Below, piece after piece: positions 21,301-29,865 of a stretch of DNA of 64,000 nucleotides. The notes under the pieces were generated by a model. It searched no databases and was not told where the DNA came from. It was given only the letters and a program-made list of their open reading frames with translations. A program made the position numbers and the translations under genes. Numbering within the stretch: position 1 is the stretch's first letter; each line of letters begins with the position of its first letter. This stretch comes from Tetraselmis striata. Lineage: Eukaryota; Chlorophyta; Chlorodendrophyceae; Chlorodendrales; Chlorodendraceae. Where the stretch lies: the NCBI GenBank assembly GCA_006384855.1, contig VCJN01002426.1:62001-126000 (forward strand), written 5' to 3'.

Positions 21301-21703
21301 ACGATTCGAGGTCCTCGTGAGGAGATTGCTTGGTAGACAGGGAGCCCTCAAGGGTGGAGATGTAGGTCTCAGGTGGCGGAGCAAAAGCGGCCTTGAGGGC
21401 TTGCAGGGCGTGGTAGCCCTTACGGGTGTTGTAACGGTAGCTGACGTCCAGGAGGTGAGTCGCCGCGGTCCTGCCAGGAAGCAGGTTGAGCAGCAGGCGG
21501 AAGACTTGGGCGTGGCAGTCCTCAGAGGTTGTGGTGTCATCAGCGACAAAGATATTAGAATACCCCTCCTCGCTGGTGAGACGACTCTCAAGCTGAAACT
21601 GCCACAGCAGCCATGAGGCAGCATCAAAATCACCAGGACGAGCAAAGGACTCATAGTCCTTGGTCTTCAAGCGCGCATGGGACATGGTAGCAAGGATTCC
21701 CAC
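15329..21703 (-). CDS. Copia Gag-Pol polyprotein with internal C5-cytosine methyltransferase
   Basis: One continuous frame of 2,124 residues. Parts in order: Gag capsid region of the UBN2/copia type (about 10-215); two CCHC zinc knuckles (287-300 and 375-388); an acidic linker with an Arg/His-rich patch (about 477-500); methyltransferase (about 693-1003); aspartic protease with VLDTGATSHM (1021-1030); integrase with HHCC zinc region (1167-1203) and a D-D-35-E core (D1231, D1292, E1328); Ser/Gly and Pro-rich linker (1478-1580); reverse transcriptase with YVDD (1808-1811); RNase H (about 1965-2100). The methyltransferase shows motif I (ILSLCAG), an acidic motif II (CCETN), motif IV with PPC (C787), motif VI ENV (831-833), an ARR motif VIII and motif X with QRRMMLG, in DNMT3-like order. 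Ty1/copia elements normally make a single frame that is processed by the protease, so the methyltransferase may be released as a separate product (inference). Confidence 0.96.
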   Translation of the reverse strand: MGILATMSHARLKTKDYESFARPGDFDAASWLLWQFQLESRLTSEEGYSNIFVADDTTTSEDCHAQVFRLLLNLLPGRTAATHLLDVSYRYNTRKGYHALQALKAAFAPPPETYISTLEGSLSTKQSPHEDLESFIARLMLARLMLDRAGTIVPDAKLINHFRDGLRQPDFKSEYDHLLRSRPDTFLEAAKAVRLTSRAPAAESTAAAFLAAPPPSQPSAVKDGKLSEADLTALVARLKEELSPPQPGAEDATMSKLAAMLSSLASGGTGHSSTQPSDRPGVNKRRCYYCGIPGHPKRDCRSYARDKAAGRVHPDRNPPAGDGRGRPDAVGDKEHAHVAKEFAFVATSHLNLPSCPTSAERLAPVTTDFNVITHCTFCCSRSHLRKECYKLRADIADGKRPMLPEADVVVTSIMPLAEPAMGAEQETDESKAPAEPVESAAACHESKEPEESGEPAAEPDALEASAEDPDAEPKSPHRRNRHLRRRRNHAVRRRNHAARQAACAFLRISDGDYDASSDNSMPGAVTDSSSGGSCTPCDWSPPQERPPTHDAADYPDAVPPSTPDAIDQLIMMTAVDNLCDTASDVDVHGDDGNGDSDSECEHDALERAFHWRHTASHRPGVCYPAYLTPTKTVPFFHPCGYTAAFAAQTLPDIASTPPLPHAALARSPTPFQPLPSVTDVKADRAAFTKGKPIRILSLCAGALHSIAEGLAEAGVTIGDMICCETNKHVRKAGRVEQERMQARHPHQIPASAIHDSYGRINPDVQSITDDELASLGHVDLVIASPPCAPFSAANPHRLMLADPRAGGLYGSIDVVKRLASMQSGGVNFILENVPGAARCHEIVEAMGTPILVRAHELGSTARRDTVVWSNIRDIDFFRAHYQQAQRAPLSVGELLTTHGFSPRWTAPSHLQHGLFSKFVSRRGSYAYRMTTATTDAPAVPGKSMLLLDGEPETPCLDIVAVSMGFPADTLDIPGLSLDQRRMMLGACIDANIGRWLALAIVKASASEVALPSIKSFPQSWVLDTGATSHMVANISDFADYKPISPRWIHGLCARAVGIGTVRTTIPDDNGTAQTVVLRNVLHVPDLAFRSDNQIYRLFSSRQAEEQNAHLQIIINSRGSRLEVGDTVFPVESVDRLYVLHSRIERSGPPAGISLVSAVKQDSKYLWHARLGHIHERAMDALRGTAGTQVDYSTQTRLPFCHACAMIKATAAPRPRTCHPRPDAPCHMLGCDFWENPTRSLQGNSYVFGAVDYASSWCCILFVRSRAAAVDCLRRVLAIARSMGHTVRALRLDNDSVFHSRAFIAECDAHALRREYSAPYSQFQNGLVERTWRTLWTWGRCMLAYAGLPTPYWQFAMATAAYLHNRTPRSTGAAPMSIVAAAAPDLSHLRVFGCPAYVHQQRAQRIKSDPSARLGIFVGYDALHADDCYLVYFPDTNTTVATRNVTFNEHWVLPATPSPATDVWRHATQEGMMWQEGHASTSGGASTSGGASTSGGASRPLHRPDSDSDASDSDEDFFPNAQPERDETPEPAGAGAPQPPAVTPQPPTPAVPGPARPTVPTAPTSSGPPQPAGLSRSSRPRIDYRNPVSARHQAWSNRDHAHLAGEAPGDPQTHTEALTGPDAPHWLEAMWVEYRSLIARKTWVLVTLPSGRKAVRCKWVFKTKRNADGSLARYKARLVAKGFSQVHGIDYNDTFAPTVKFTTLRIIFSLAAHYGMELEQTDIDCAFLYADLEEDIYMTQAPEFEQQGPNGEELVYHLKKSVYGLKQAPHDWYLKLREHMLGQGFAQLKTDPGAYIYRSGNTFSIVAIYVDDILICSNCTTWVVQFKRNLADEFDIKDLGACTWILGMKVERDRDAGTIKIHQGKYVTDLLERFNMTDCNPADIPSVGNDARDSPALDDPSIFRSLIGGLLYASTATRPDITEAVNRLCRAMSAPTRAHMEDAKHVLRYLKKYPDRGITFGGSDVLQLAGWSDSNHATMTSQGKATCGFYFTICGGAVSYKSLLQPIVTLSTAEAEYVAMAIATQEVMFIRQMLQELGLALDGPTPIGEDNQACIAIATNDVTSSRTKHMDIRYHFVREACKNGDISIYYVETREMAADMFTKPLRNPLFAKFAAKVMQFIEEGC
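15335..15343 (-). other. Polypurine tract
   Basis: GAGGAGGGG directly abuts the 3' LTR on the element strand, the usual place for plus-strand priming. It lies inside the coding frame, where it encodes Glu-Glu-Gly. Confidence 0.85.
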
Positions 21704-21828
21704 GAGGGGTGACGGAGGACGCCAGAGGACGACGAGGATGAGACGAGCGGAGAAACCCAGAGGTTGAGAAACCTAGGTGGAAGCGAAGACGAAAACAACG
21801 ATGAGTGGCGCAGGGACATGCGCGATCA

Positions 21829-21839
21829 GGCCTATAACC
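21829..21839 (-). other. Primer-binding site, possibly for an internal initiator-Met tRNA fragment
   Basis: The 11 bases next to the 5' LTR (GGTTATAGGCC on the element strand) pair, with one mismatch, with the anticodon stem-loop of plant-type initiator tRNA-Met (GGCCCAUAACC). Drosophila copia is known to prime from such an internal half-tRNA. No match to the tRNA 3' end (the TGGTATCAGAGC type of site) is present. The match is short, so this is a proposal. Confidence 0.4.
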
Positions 21840-22283
21840 TGTTAATGTTGACACAAGGCGGCTGCAGCTGACAAACAAGCAGCAGCAGGTGAGTGTGAGT
21901 GCACAGGACGGCAACACGACCTTGCAGGTCGAGTGAGGAGCTGGTGGGAAGAACGAAGTGATTTACAAAGGCTAGGTTTCTCCAACTTGGCTGGTGGGCA
22001 TGTTTGCAACATGCCTAGCCGGTCTGTGGCATCCTGGCCACTGAGATGGCCTCTAGTAGTTACCATTGTACCTTGGTTCTGGTACGTTTGATGTAACTTT
22101 TCTAGTACTTTATGCTTTGTTGGTGTGGACATGAATGGTCAACAGTCACTTGAGCCTGTTGCCCATCTGAGCGCAATCCTAAATGTACCCAGGTGCAGTA
22201 CCACTGTGGCAGCCTGTTAGAGCAGCAAGAGCAGCTACAAGTCACAGCAGTTCAGCGCTCTCATCAGCATATTAGTATTAACA
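21840..22283 (-). repeat. 5' LTR of the copia element
   Basis: 444 bp, TG...CA ends, nearly identical to 14891-15334. It should contain the element promoter. The leader between the LTR and the Gag start Met is about 136 bases. Confidence 0.97.
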
Positions 22284-22288
22284 AGAGG
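22284..22288 (+). repeat. Target-site duplication, right (AGAGG)
   Basis: Matches 14886-14890 exactly and marks the right insertion boundary. Confidence 0.93.
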
Positions 22289-22915
22289 AGCACCCATCTC
22301 TCTCAGGGCATGGAACGCCACGTCGCTCAGTAACTCGAGGGAGGCCAGCATGAGCCGACACTACCTGCCTACTTGTTCGCACCGTAGTGGCCGTTGACGA
22401 CCCTCTATACCGATAGAGGCCCGAACATGTCAACCTGAACGTTCTCGCGGACGTTCTCCCCGCCGGCGGTCGGCGTGCTGGACGGCGTCGCGTTGGAGGT
22501 GCCCATATGCTTTGGTTATTCTCGCACAGTCACCACAAACATACACAAATAACACGCGACGACATACCTCTACGACGGGTGAGAGCAAAGCTTCAGACGA
22601 TATGTACAGTCGCGTTTTATTCATTTCTTCTATGATACATAACATACATCCATACAAATAAACAAACCACATGCCACTGACAGAGTGCGAACGGTGTCGA
22701 GCCAAAATTGAGCGGCGTATTAGAAACGCGGCCCGTGTTAAGGAAGAGCATGATTACATAATAGGACTACTTTATAAGGGGAATTAAGAATAAGAGCGGG
22801 GCGACGCATGGTCCGCATATGCCGACGAGAAATAAGGATGACGGAAGGGCTTTGTATATCCGCGCCCCCACAGTTTTCGCCTTGTTGTGCTGGTGTCCGG
22901 GACGGATGGGAGAAT
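22289..22915. other. Intergenic, no supported gene
   Basis: Right flank of the copia element. Short frames only, with AT-rich sequence around 22610-22680. Confidence 0.5.
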
Positions 22916-23802
22916 GGCATAGAAGCGGCTGCCCCGCTGCATACGAGTGTGCCATCCTTCATCCTCCATCCCTCGCCGGCGGCAAGCTTTGCGTGCTACA
23001 AAGAGGCTACCCCCAGGGCGAGTACGAGTACCGCCCGACTCAAGCAATGAAGAGCATGCGCCGAAGATAGAGCCCCAGCCTAAACGGATTGAGCGCCCCC
23101 CCACCCCCCCCCCCCCACAACCCTTTGAGAGAGTCATATTAACAGCTAGTTCGAGTAACCAAACTAAACATTCGATTTCGATGCCAAATCACGCGTCAAT
23201 GAAAACCTGGGGTAGGCAGAGACGATGGCGAACTTTTGGTCATGGGCTGCCGGCTGTAACGCAGAAACTGGCACCGCATAGTTGCATGCATGCCTGTATG
23301 TATGCATGTATGTCGGGCTTCGCCTGGCCGGGCTTTGGTGAGCACATCAGCAGTTCATTCCCCCAGCAGTGTTTTGAGCCTTTGGATGTCGGTTCAGGCC
23401 ACGGCATGTGCATGAATGCGAATGGGCGGAAGCAAGTAGCGGGGTGTTGCTTCTGAAAAAACAAAGCCAGCAAGATGTAGCCCCGCGGTGTTGTTATGAT
23501 AGACATTCTCAAGTATGCAAGCTGGGCTAGGATGGCTTGCGTGGCGGATGAACCATGGAGCGACACGTGAGCCTGAATGTATTGTGCAAAGCCATGTGAT
23601 GCGCCTCTCCATCAGCGCATGGGTAGCGCGCATTCAAGGCTTGCCAGCAGGGACGGCAGCTCCCCTGGCGGCAGCGGAGGCTCCCGGCGGTCCGGCGCGC
23701 CCGGGTCCTCCTCCCAGGAGGGAGCCAAGCTGGGCCAGCACAGCAGGCTTGCGTGGATGGCGGGAGGCGCACCAGCGCCACCAGGCGGGTCGAACGAGGC
23801 GT
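22916..23802 (+). repeat. Segmental duplication, copy B
   Basis: Matches 1-909 in the same orientation. It covers the 3' UTR and last ~60 codons of the gene at 23612-24573. Similarity ends inside that coding sequence. The copia element and about 22 kb of genes lie between the two copies. Confidence 0.9.
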
Positions 23803-24573
23803 GCGCCCCGTGCACCGTCCAGCCGCGGCTCGAAAGCTGCAGCCACAGCGCTTCCAGCACAGCCGCCGCAAGCTCATCCCCAGGCGTGCCCGAGCACGCG
23901 CGCACAGATACCAAAACGACGGCAAACGGCGGGACCTTCGGGGCAACGAGCCTCGCCGGCGTGATCCGGCCCTCCCACGGCTCGCCGCGCCCTTGGTGCG
24001 CCCGCGCGTGGGGCTCCGCTAGGATCAGGAGGGCGGGCAGCTCCGGGCCTGCGTGCGGGCTGCCGTGTGCGTCGTCGGGCGAGCTGACCGCACCCTTCAC
24101 CTTGGCCTGTATGACAGTGGAGCGAGCGAGGGGGCGCATGGTATTCAGCCAGGCGTGCGTTCACTTGCCACGGAAGTGGAACGGCCACTTTCCGGGCAAA
24201 AATAATCCGGGCAAAAATCACGCCCGGATTTCGCGTCCCGCGAAGTACAGTCATTTCTCTTTTTGGCCGTGGTTTCTCCGCTATATTCGAACACGGGTAG
24301 AAGCAGTACCCGTACGGAAGAAGTACCGGTATTTCTCCTTTCTGCCTAAATCGAAGATTTAGCGTCCCGGCCACAGGACGACAGTGGTGGCATAGGGAGC
24401 TGCCTCACCTGATCGCACCGCATGCCCAGCCGCCGCAAAAGTCGCTGCAGGGATGGAGGGCCGGGGCTGCAGGGCTGCTCGGATGAGGCAGCGGCAGCAG
24501 CGGCATCGGGCAGCTGCAGGGAGAGCGCCGCGCCAGCACCGCGGCAGCCGGCGCACCCGCCAGAGACGCGCAT
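23612..24573 (-). CDS. Unidentified two-exon protein (219 residues)
   Basis: Exons 24573-24409 and 24106-23612 join in phase 0 (donor CAG|GTGAGG, acceptor CATACAG). The first exon is Ala/Ser/Pro-rich with Cys pairs (GGCAGCRGAGAA) and a basic helix (SLQRLLRRLGMRCDQ). The second has a Pro-rich linker, a hydrophobic strand (PPFAVVLVSVRAC), a helix (DELAAAVLEALWLQLSSRGW) and an acidic Pro-rich end. I do not recognise a family. The intron contains CCGGGCAAAAAT repeated and a CG-rich inverted motif. The start is the first Met in the open frame, and an upstream exon is possible. Its last ~60 codons recur at 727-909. Confidence 0.5.
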
Positions 24574-26527
24574 TTCCAGGATGCCGGCGCCGCTGGTAGC
24601 GGAGCGGCGACGGAAAGCGCATCAAAAGTCAGTGGCACTACGATACTTACACGCCTGTAATAAGCCGTCGTATTATAGTAGTATACATCGTCCGTAACAT
24701 TATGCAATGGGTTCCGCGGGGGGGTATTGCGCCGCAAAAGCAATCAATCGTTTTGCACCTTCAAGTCGAATATTCCGTTATATATTCGTGGTGTATCCTG
24801 ATGCATTTAAAAACCTGGTGATTCTAACTTCGTACAGGATGGAGTCCATAACAGGATTAGAGCACTCCACAAAAGTCTTTGCTTTTAGAAATCCGCGCGC
24901 ATCCCCGCCTTGGTGCCCCAAGCCCTTGAGCTACGGGGCCATGGAGCCTGGCATGTCGGTGTATGCAAGCCTCCTAAGCCTCCTACGCCGAGGAGGCAGC
25001 TGCTTTGTCCGGTTATCGCACTTGTAAAAAAATGTTTTTTCGGCGATGGCGTTGGTTGGCACAAAGCTGTAGAACCACCAAAACACGGTCAATGCACAGG
25101 GGGGCAACATGCTGGCGGTGTAGCTACCGTCCGTCGCATTTGCACGCCCGCTCCCGGTGGTGGGTGGACATATGCATGGGATGTGTATGATTCTCCGGTT
25201 TGAGCCCAGTCAACATGCAGGCTACCCTTGCAATGCGTGGGTGTTTTCATGACAGTGTGCCAATAATGCAGACAACTCTCCACAGTTTCAATCCCACAAT
25301 TTTCCAAGCCGCAAGATAAGCGCCGTTGGCTGCGCCTCGCTGGGTTAGAGGACTTCACATAAAGCGCTTTCGACTCCCCATGGGGCAATCTTATACCACC
25401 TGCACCGCGTGAGCTCGCCCCGCATCAATAACAATCTCACATGTCCACGTGCGTGTTGTAGCGCATGTCACCAGTGACCAAGGGGGGGGGGGGGGGGGGG
25501 GGGACGACAGGGTCGACGCAGCGTGGAGACCCATCAAGAGGTCCTCACGCCTGGGAGCTTGCGTGGAGTGGCGCATTCCATGCCCCCATCATGTGTCCCC
25601 ACCCACAATGAGTTGGCTGGCTGGCGTACCAGAATATGGGAGTATCTTCGACATGCCATATAGGTTCGCCGGTTCGTCCGCTTGGGGTGTCATTGAGTGA
25701 TATAGAAAGCGCTCCTCACGGGCTTTCTAGTCCGGTGTTCAGATCTAAATTCGGATAAGACGGCGATGTGATATAAATTTCCGCGTGTTTGCAACATTAC
25801 TGCTCTTTGCATGGCGAACGGCCAGTCTGCAAATGTCGGAAGCAGCCCGCTAGCTGACCATAGACGGTGAACCATGCGCCGAGCAGCACGGGGTAGGTGG
25901 CTGGCACATGTATCGCAAAGACCATGGGAGGAAAACACGGTTCTTTGTGTTGAAATGCCGGCGTGCCGTGCGCTCAAGTCGGCCACACCCCCGGTTTCCA
26001 ACACATGTCACACTGATATTGCCAAATGACAGGCGCCGCGCACGCAACGTACACCGTCGCATCGACCCCAGCGCACCATGCGCACGCCCTTTCATGAGTT
26101 TCCCCGCAATGACCTGCAATGGCATAGGTTTTCCGTGCGTTCATCGACAAGAAGCGCCCCAAGCGAAATCACAACCGTAAGAACAGGCAGACGTTTATGG
26201 CCTGCTGTATCACGACCGGAATTAAGCGTGTACACACGTCAAGCCTCGTCAATTTGGGGTCGCGTGCGACTCGTTTGTGAAAGTAAGAGTAAAGTTCGCC
26301 CCAGATCATCGGCCAAAGCCGCCCCAGCACTGGACCTGTTGTGCCAAGTGCAGTCCCAGGTCTGGCATATGGCATAGCCCTCAGACAACACTAAGCGACT
26401 TAGTATTATTATTATAAGAGCATTCATGCATGCACTTAGGCTCGAGCATTATCGTAAGTATTAGCCTGCTCTCAGTCATCTGGACAGGATATGTTTTCGC
26501 GTCGTTCTTATAAGCGCTCCGGCATAC
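24574..26527. other. Intergenic, no supported gene
   Basis: About 2 kb of mixed composition with a 22-G tract. Short frames at 25850-26380 read weakly protein-like on both strands but show no domain. Confidence 0.5.
25482..25503 (+). repeat. 22-base poly(G) tract
   Basis: Uninterrupted run of G in intergenic DNA, one of the several long G or C homopolymers in this window. Confidence 0.9.
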
Positions 26528-26957
26528 TTATTGGAGCGGTGCGATCACGAGAGGCGGCATTGGTACGGAAGCGCACCTAGCCTCTGCAGCCAGGCCGCCG
26601 CCGCTCGCCTGCCCTGAGCCACGGAGCGCCACCCGGAGGCAACGCAGCGCCTTGGCCGCGAGCTTGGTGTGTGCCGTCTCGGTGCGCGCGTCCGACGCTG
26701 TCTGCCGCGGCGGTGCCGCCCCCGGGCCGAACCGCGTCGAGCGGAAGCATGTGCAGCAGCCTGGGGTTACATGGAGCACCACGCCGTGAGCCAATCATGC
26801 GGACGGAGCAAAGGACCGCCGCGCTCGGCAGGCATCATCCCGTACCACCCGGGCTACTGTTGATCTCACCTGCCAATGGCCACGCCAGCGGACAGTCTGG
26901 GTGATTCAAGGCGCCGGGTGGCTCCTTTGCTGCATTCGCCTGCCACCGTGGCCCAAC
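26528..26957 (-). CDS. Two candidate exons downstream of BUD23 core
   Basis: Exon 26957-26870 (acceptor CTGCAG, donor GTGAGA) and exon 26760-26528 (acceptor CCCCAG, ending TAA) connect in phase to each other and to the last sure BUD23 exon, adding about 106 residues. They read as HPDCPLAWPLAG, then a Cys/Arg segment (CCTCFRSTRFGPG) and a helix (HTKLAAKALRCLRVALRG). They do not resemble the basic C-terminal domain usual in BUD23. They may be a novel BUD23 tail, the end of a separate gene whose 5' part I cannot see, or chance open frame in GC-rich sequence. Confidence 0.35.
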
Positions 26958-27222
26958 CTGCAGGGTTTTCAGGGTTTAGAGCCCCGTGCAGCGCAGTATT
27001 GGTGATGCGGTCTCTCTGATGGGAAACCATGATGATGATGTAGATGATGTTGATGATACAAAAACACACACCGCACGCAAACGGGCCCGCCCCGTCAGGC
27101 AACCAGATCGGTGTGACGGTACAGGGCTCTAACGTAGGGGTAGGTTCCTCGGTTTTGGGGATTGGAGCTCAGGGGGTGTGCCAGCGCTTGACCCAACGCG
27201 GGGCGTAACAACATGTACACAC

Positions 27223-28440
27223 CTGGCCCTGCTGCACGCACATGAAGTACTTGACGCCTCCCTTCCTGTGAGGCAGGTCCGCAAAGAGCGTGGGGCACAT
27301 GCCCGCTGCTGCCGCAGCGACCATCATCATCCTTGCCTTCGACATATCTGCCGCACAGCATCCAGGCGGCTCAGGGAGCTTGCCGCAGGTAGCGGAAGCA
27401 CCGCGGCGGTGTTGAGGGATCATTCGAGACGGCGCGTGGGGCGAGGGCAGACCTTCGATGTATAGCTGCAACACTGCGCATCCGCCGTGCACCAGGACCC
27501 TCGACAGTTGCGTGAATAGCGAGCCAAGAGCCTGAGCAGGAACAGGTACTCAGATGCCGCCCAGGAGAGGCGGTGCTCTGAGGTGGGACTGATGTGGGAC
27601 ACAGAGGTGCCCGTTGCCTGCGGGATATCCGCGCATGATAGGTGTACGTCAGGCGGTGGTGGCCGGTCCGCACCTTTCTGTTTATCGCCGCGTCCTGCGA
27701 CAGGTAGCACAGCCACTGGATTGCGGAGATGCTGATGGCATGAGTGAAGGCGCGCTCTCTGAATGCCAGGCCTTGGCCGGCATCCGACAGAACCACTCCG
27801 CATGATGTGCTCGCACTGCCATCACTCTGGGGGCGCATGCCAATGTGCTGGTGTGAGTCCATACGTCCATACCGTTGAATCCCTGAGGTAGCTGTCCTCG
27901 TATGCCCCTCTATTGGATCAGGGGGCGCTTGCAATGACCCAGCGGGGGTGGGATTACCCGCTCGTGCTGTGCGAAACGAGACAACATGGAGGCGGATATG
28001 TCGGTGCCTAGCCAGGGTATCCCCGCCTCCGACAGGACTCGCCCACTCAGACCGGAGCCGCAGCCAATATCCAGCAAGAGCCCGCATCCAGTGCCGCCCT
28101 GGAAATGGCGGATAGTTGTTAGATCATGCGACGATTGACGTAGGCAGGCTCTAGCATAATGAGTCGTGCACGAACGCGGGGCAGTTCTGGGCGTCCGGTA
28201 GCTTGCAGTGACAGAAGGGGGCGAAGGCTCGCCGCGGGTGGCACAGCGCGAGTGACCGACCTGCTCGGGATCACATCCCAGCAACTCCAGTGCCCGTCGA
28301 GCCAGCTCCCGTTGTATGGTAATGGTCTGGCTACAGTCGGAGTAGCGGGCGACCTCCTCGTCGCCGTAGAAGGCCGCGGCTTTGGAGAGGTGCTCCGGCC
28401 TCCCCGCTGCGAATCTCGCGTTGCTGCTGCTGGTACACAT
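27223..28440 (-). CDS. BUD23: BUD23 18S rRNA (guanine-N7) methyltransferase
   Basis: BUD23, with TRM112, methylates N7 of a guanosine of 18S rRNA during small-subunit maturation in the nucleus. Five phase-consistent exons (28440-28261, 28098-27958, 27826-27674, 27531-27453, 27347-27223) give 226 residues. Signatures are RPEHLSKAAAFYGDEEVARY at the N-terminus, the SAM-binding motif LLLDIGCGSGLSG, WLGTDISASML, the family motif HAISISAIQWLC, LVHGGCAVLQLY and the end strand GGVKYFMCVQQG. The start Met at 28440 is the nearest upstream of the family's RPEH. After the last sure exon, either an 18-codon read-through or the exons at 26957-26528 follow; neither gives the canonical basic tail of the family. 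A 680-bp tandem duplication begins just upstream of the start. Confidence 0.9.
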
Positions 28441-28514
28441 CTGCCCCAGCCGCACCCACCTCTCGCCTAACCCGCAATGCCCAAGCTGTGTGTTCCGCCT
28501 TCCTCCACGAGTTT

Positions 28515-29190
28515 GCGTTACTAGGCCGGTACAGGTTTGAGTGTAGGTAGGAGTACTCGTCACGCTGATGTAACCGTGGCTAGAGATAGGCATTGCTTCT
28601 GTAAACCGATGCAGCTACTGGCACTCACGAAGGGCAGTCCCAAAGTGGAATAAACAGAAGCGCGCCATCATCCTCACGCCGCCGGCGGGCTAATAAATAA
28701 GGGTACTCCAGATATTATTGCAGAGCCCGCCCGCCTCGTCATTTTCGTCCATCAGCATCAGCATCCATCATCATATCATCGTCAGGCCCGCGCGCCTTAG
28801 TTGTTTTGTGGTAAATTGTACAGTAATCCCAGGTCTGCGCGCTGCGCTGATCATCATCAGCCCAGTCGTGATGATGTGCTGATATGTATATATGATGATA
28901 AATTATAACATGACTACTCATATAAGGATCGATTTATGCCGACTAGGATGATGATAATGATGATATGCGCTGATGCTGATGATGATGTTGGCTAAATTAA
29001 AAAAATGCTGGCTTGGTGGTTTCGGAGCGCGTGGTGTTCCTCCATAATAATTCATCATGATGAATAATAAAGGGCAATCTTAGTTCTATTCATTTGATAC
29101 GGCGTTATTTGTATCCACTGTCCAAACTGGTACAAATCGGCCTTCTGGACAGTCAACCCCCACCCGTTGCGCCCGTGGCTGCCTGGTCGG
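28515..29190 (+). repeat. Tandem duplication unit 1 (about 680 bp)
   Basis: Starts at GCGTTACTAGGCCGG and ends at GTGGCTGCCTGGTCGG. Nearly identical to the next unit; the visible differences are a few substitutions and small indels. It covers the immediate 5' flank of BUD23 and contains GAT-rich simple sequence (TGATGATGATG) and a CCGCCGGCGGGC palindrome. Confidence 0.93.
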
Positions 29191-29194
29191 GCCG

Positions 29195-29865
29195 GCGTTA
29201 CTAGGCCGGTACAGGTTTGAGTATAGGTAGGAGTACTCGTCACGCTGATGTAACCGTGGCTAGAGATAGGCATTGCTTCTGTAAACCGATGCAGCTACTG
29301 GCACTCACGAAGGGCAGTCCCAAAGTGGAATAAACAGAAGCGCGCCATCATCCTCACGCCGCCGGCGGGCTAATAAGGGTACTCCAGATATTATTGCAGA
29401 GCCCGCCCGCCTCGTCATTTTCGTTCATCAGCATCAGCATCCATCATCATATCATCGTCAGGCCGCGCGCCTTAGTTGTTTTGTGGTAAATTGTACAGTA
29501 ATCCCAGGTCTGCGCGCTGCGCTGATCATCATCAGCCCAGTCGTGATGATGTGCTGATATGTATATATGATGATAAATTATAACATGACTACTCATACAA
29601 GGATCGATTTATGCCGACTAGGATGATGATAATGATGATATGCGCTGATGCTGATGATGATGTTGGCTAAATTAAAAAAATGCTGGCTTGGTGGTTTAGG
29701 AGCGCGTGGTGTTCCTCCATAATAATTCATCATGATGAATAATAAAGGGCAATCTTAGTTCTATTCATTTGATACGGCGTTATTTGTATCCACTGTCCAA
29801 ACTGGTACAAATCGGCCTTCTGGACAGTCAACCCCCACCCGTTGCGCCCGTGGCTGCCTGGTCGG
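29195..29865 (+). repeat. Tandem duplication unit 2
   Basis: Head-to-tail copy of 28515-29190, offset 680 bp. After it the sequence leaves the repeat at GTCGGTTGTAAGC. High identity indicates a recent event. Confidence 0.93.

Larger units (their letters stand above)
14891..22283 (-). mobile_element. Ty1/copia LTR retrotransposon carrying a DNA methyltransferase domain
   Basis: Full-length element of 7,393 bp, reading on the minus strand: 5' LTR 22283-21840, primer-binding region, one Gag-Pol frame (21703-15329), polypurine tract, 3' LTR 15334-14891. It is bounded by a 5-bp AGAGG duplication. The LTRs are 444 bp each and differ at only two positions by my reading, so insertion was very recent. 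The element looks whole, with no apparent breaks. Domain order is Gag, two CCHC knuckles, a long acidic and Arg-rich linker, a C5-cytosine methyltransferase, protease, integrase, reverse transcriptase and RNase H. Integrase before reverse transcriptase defines the copia superfamily. The methyltransferase is the unusual part. Confidence 0.97.
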
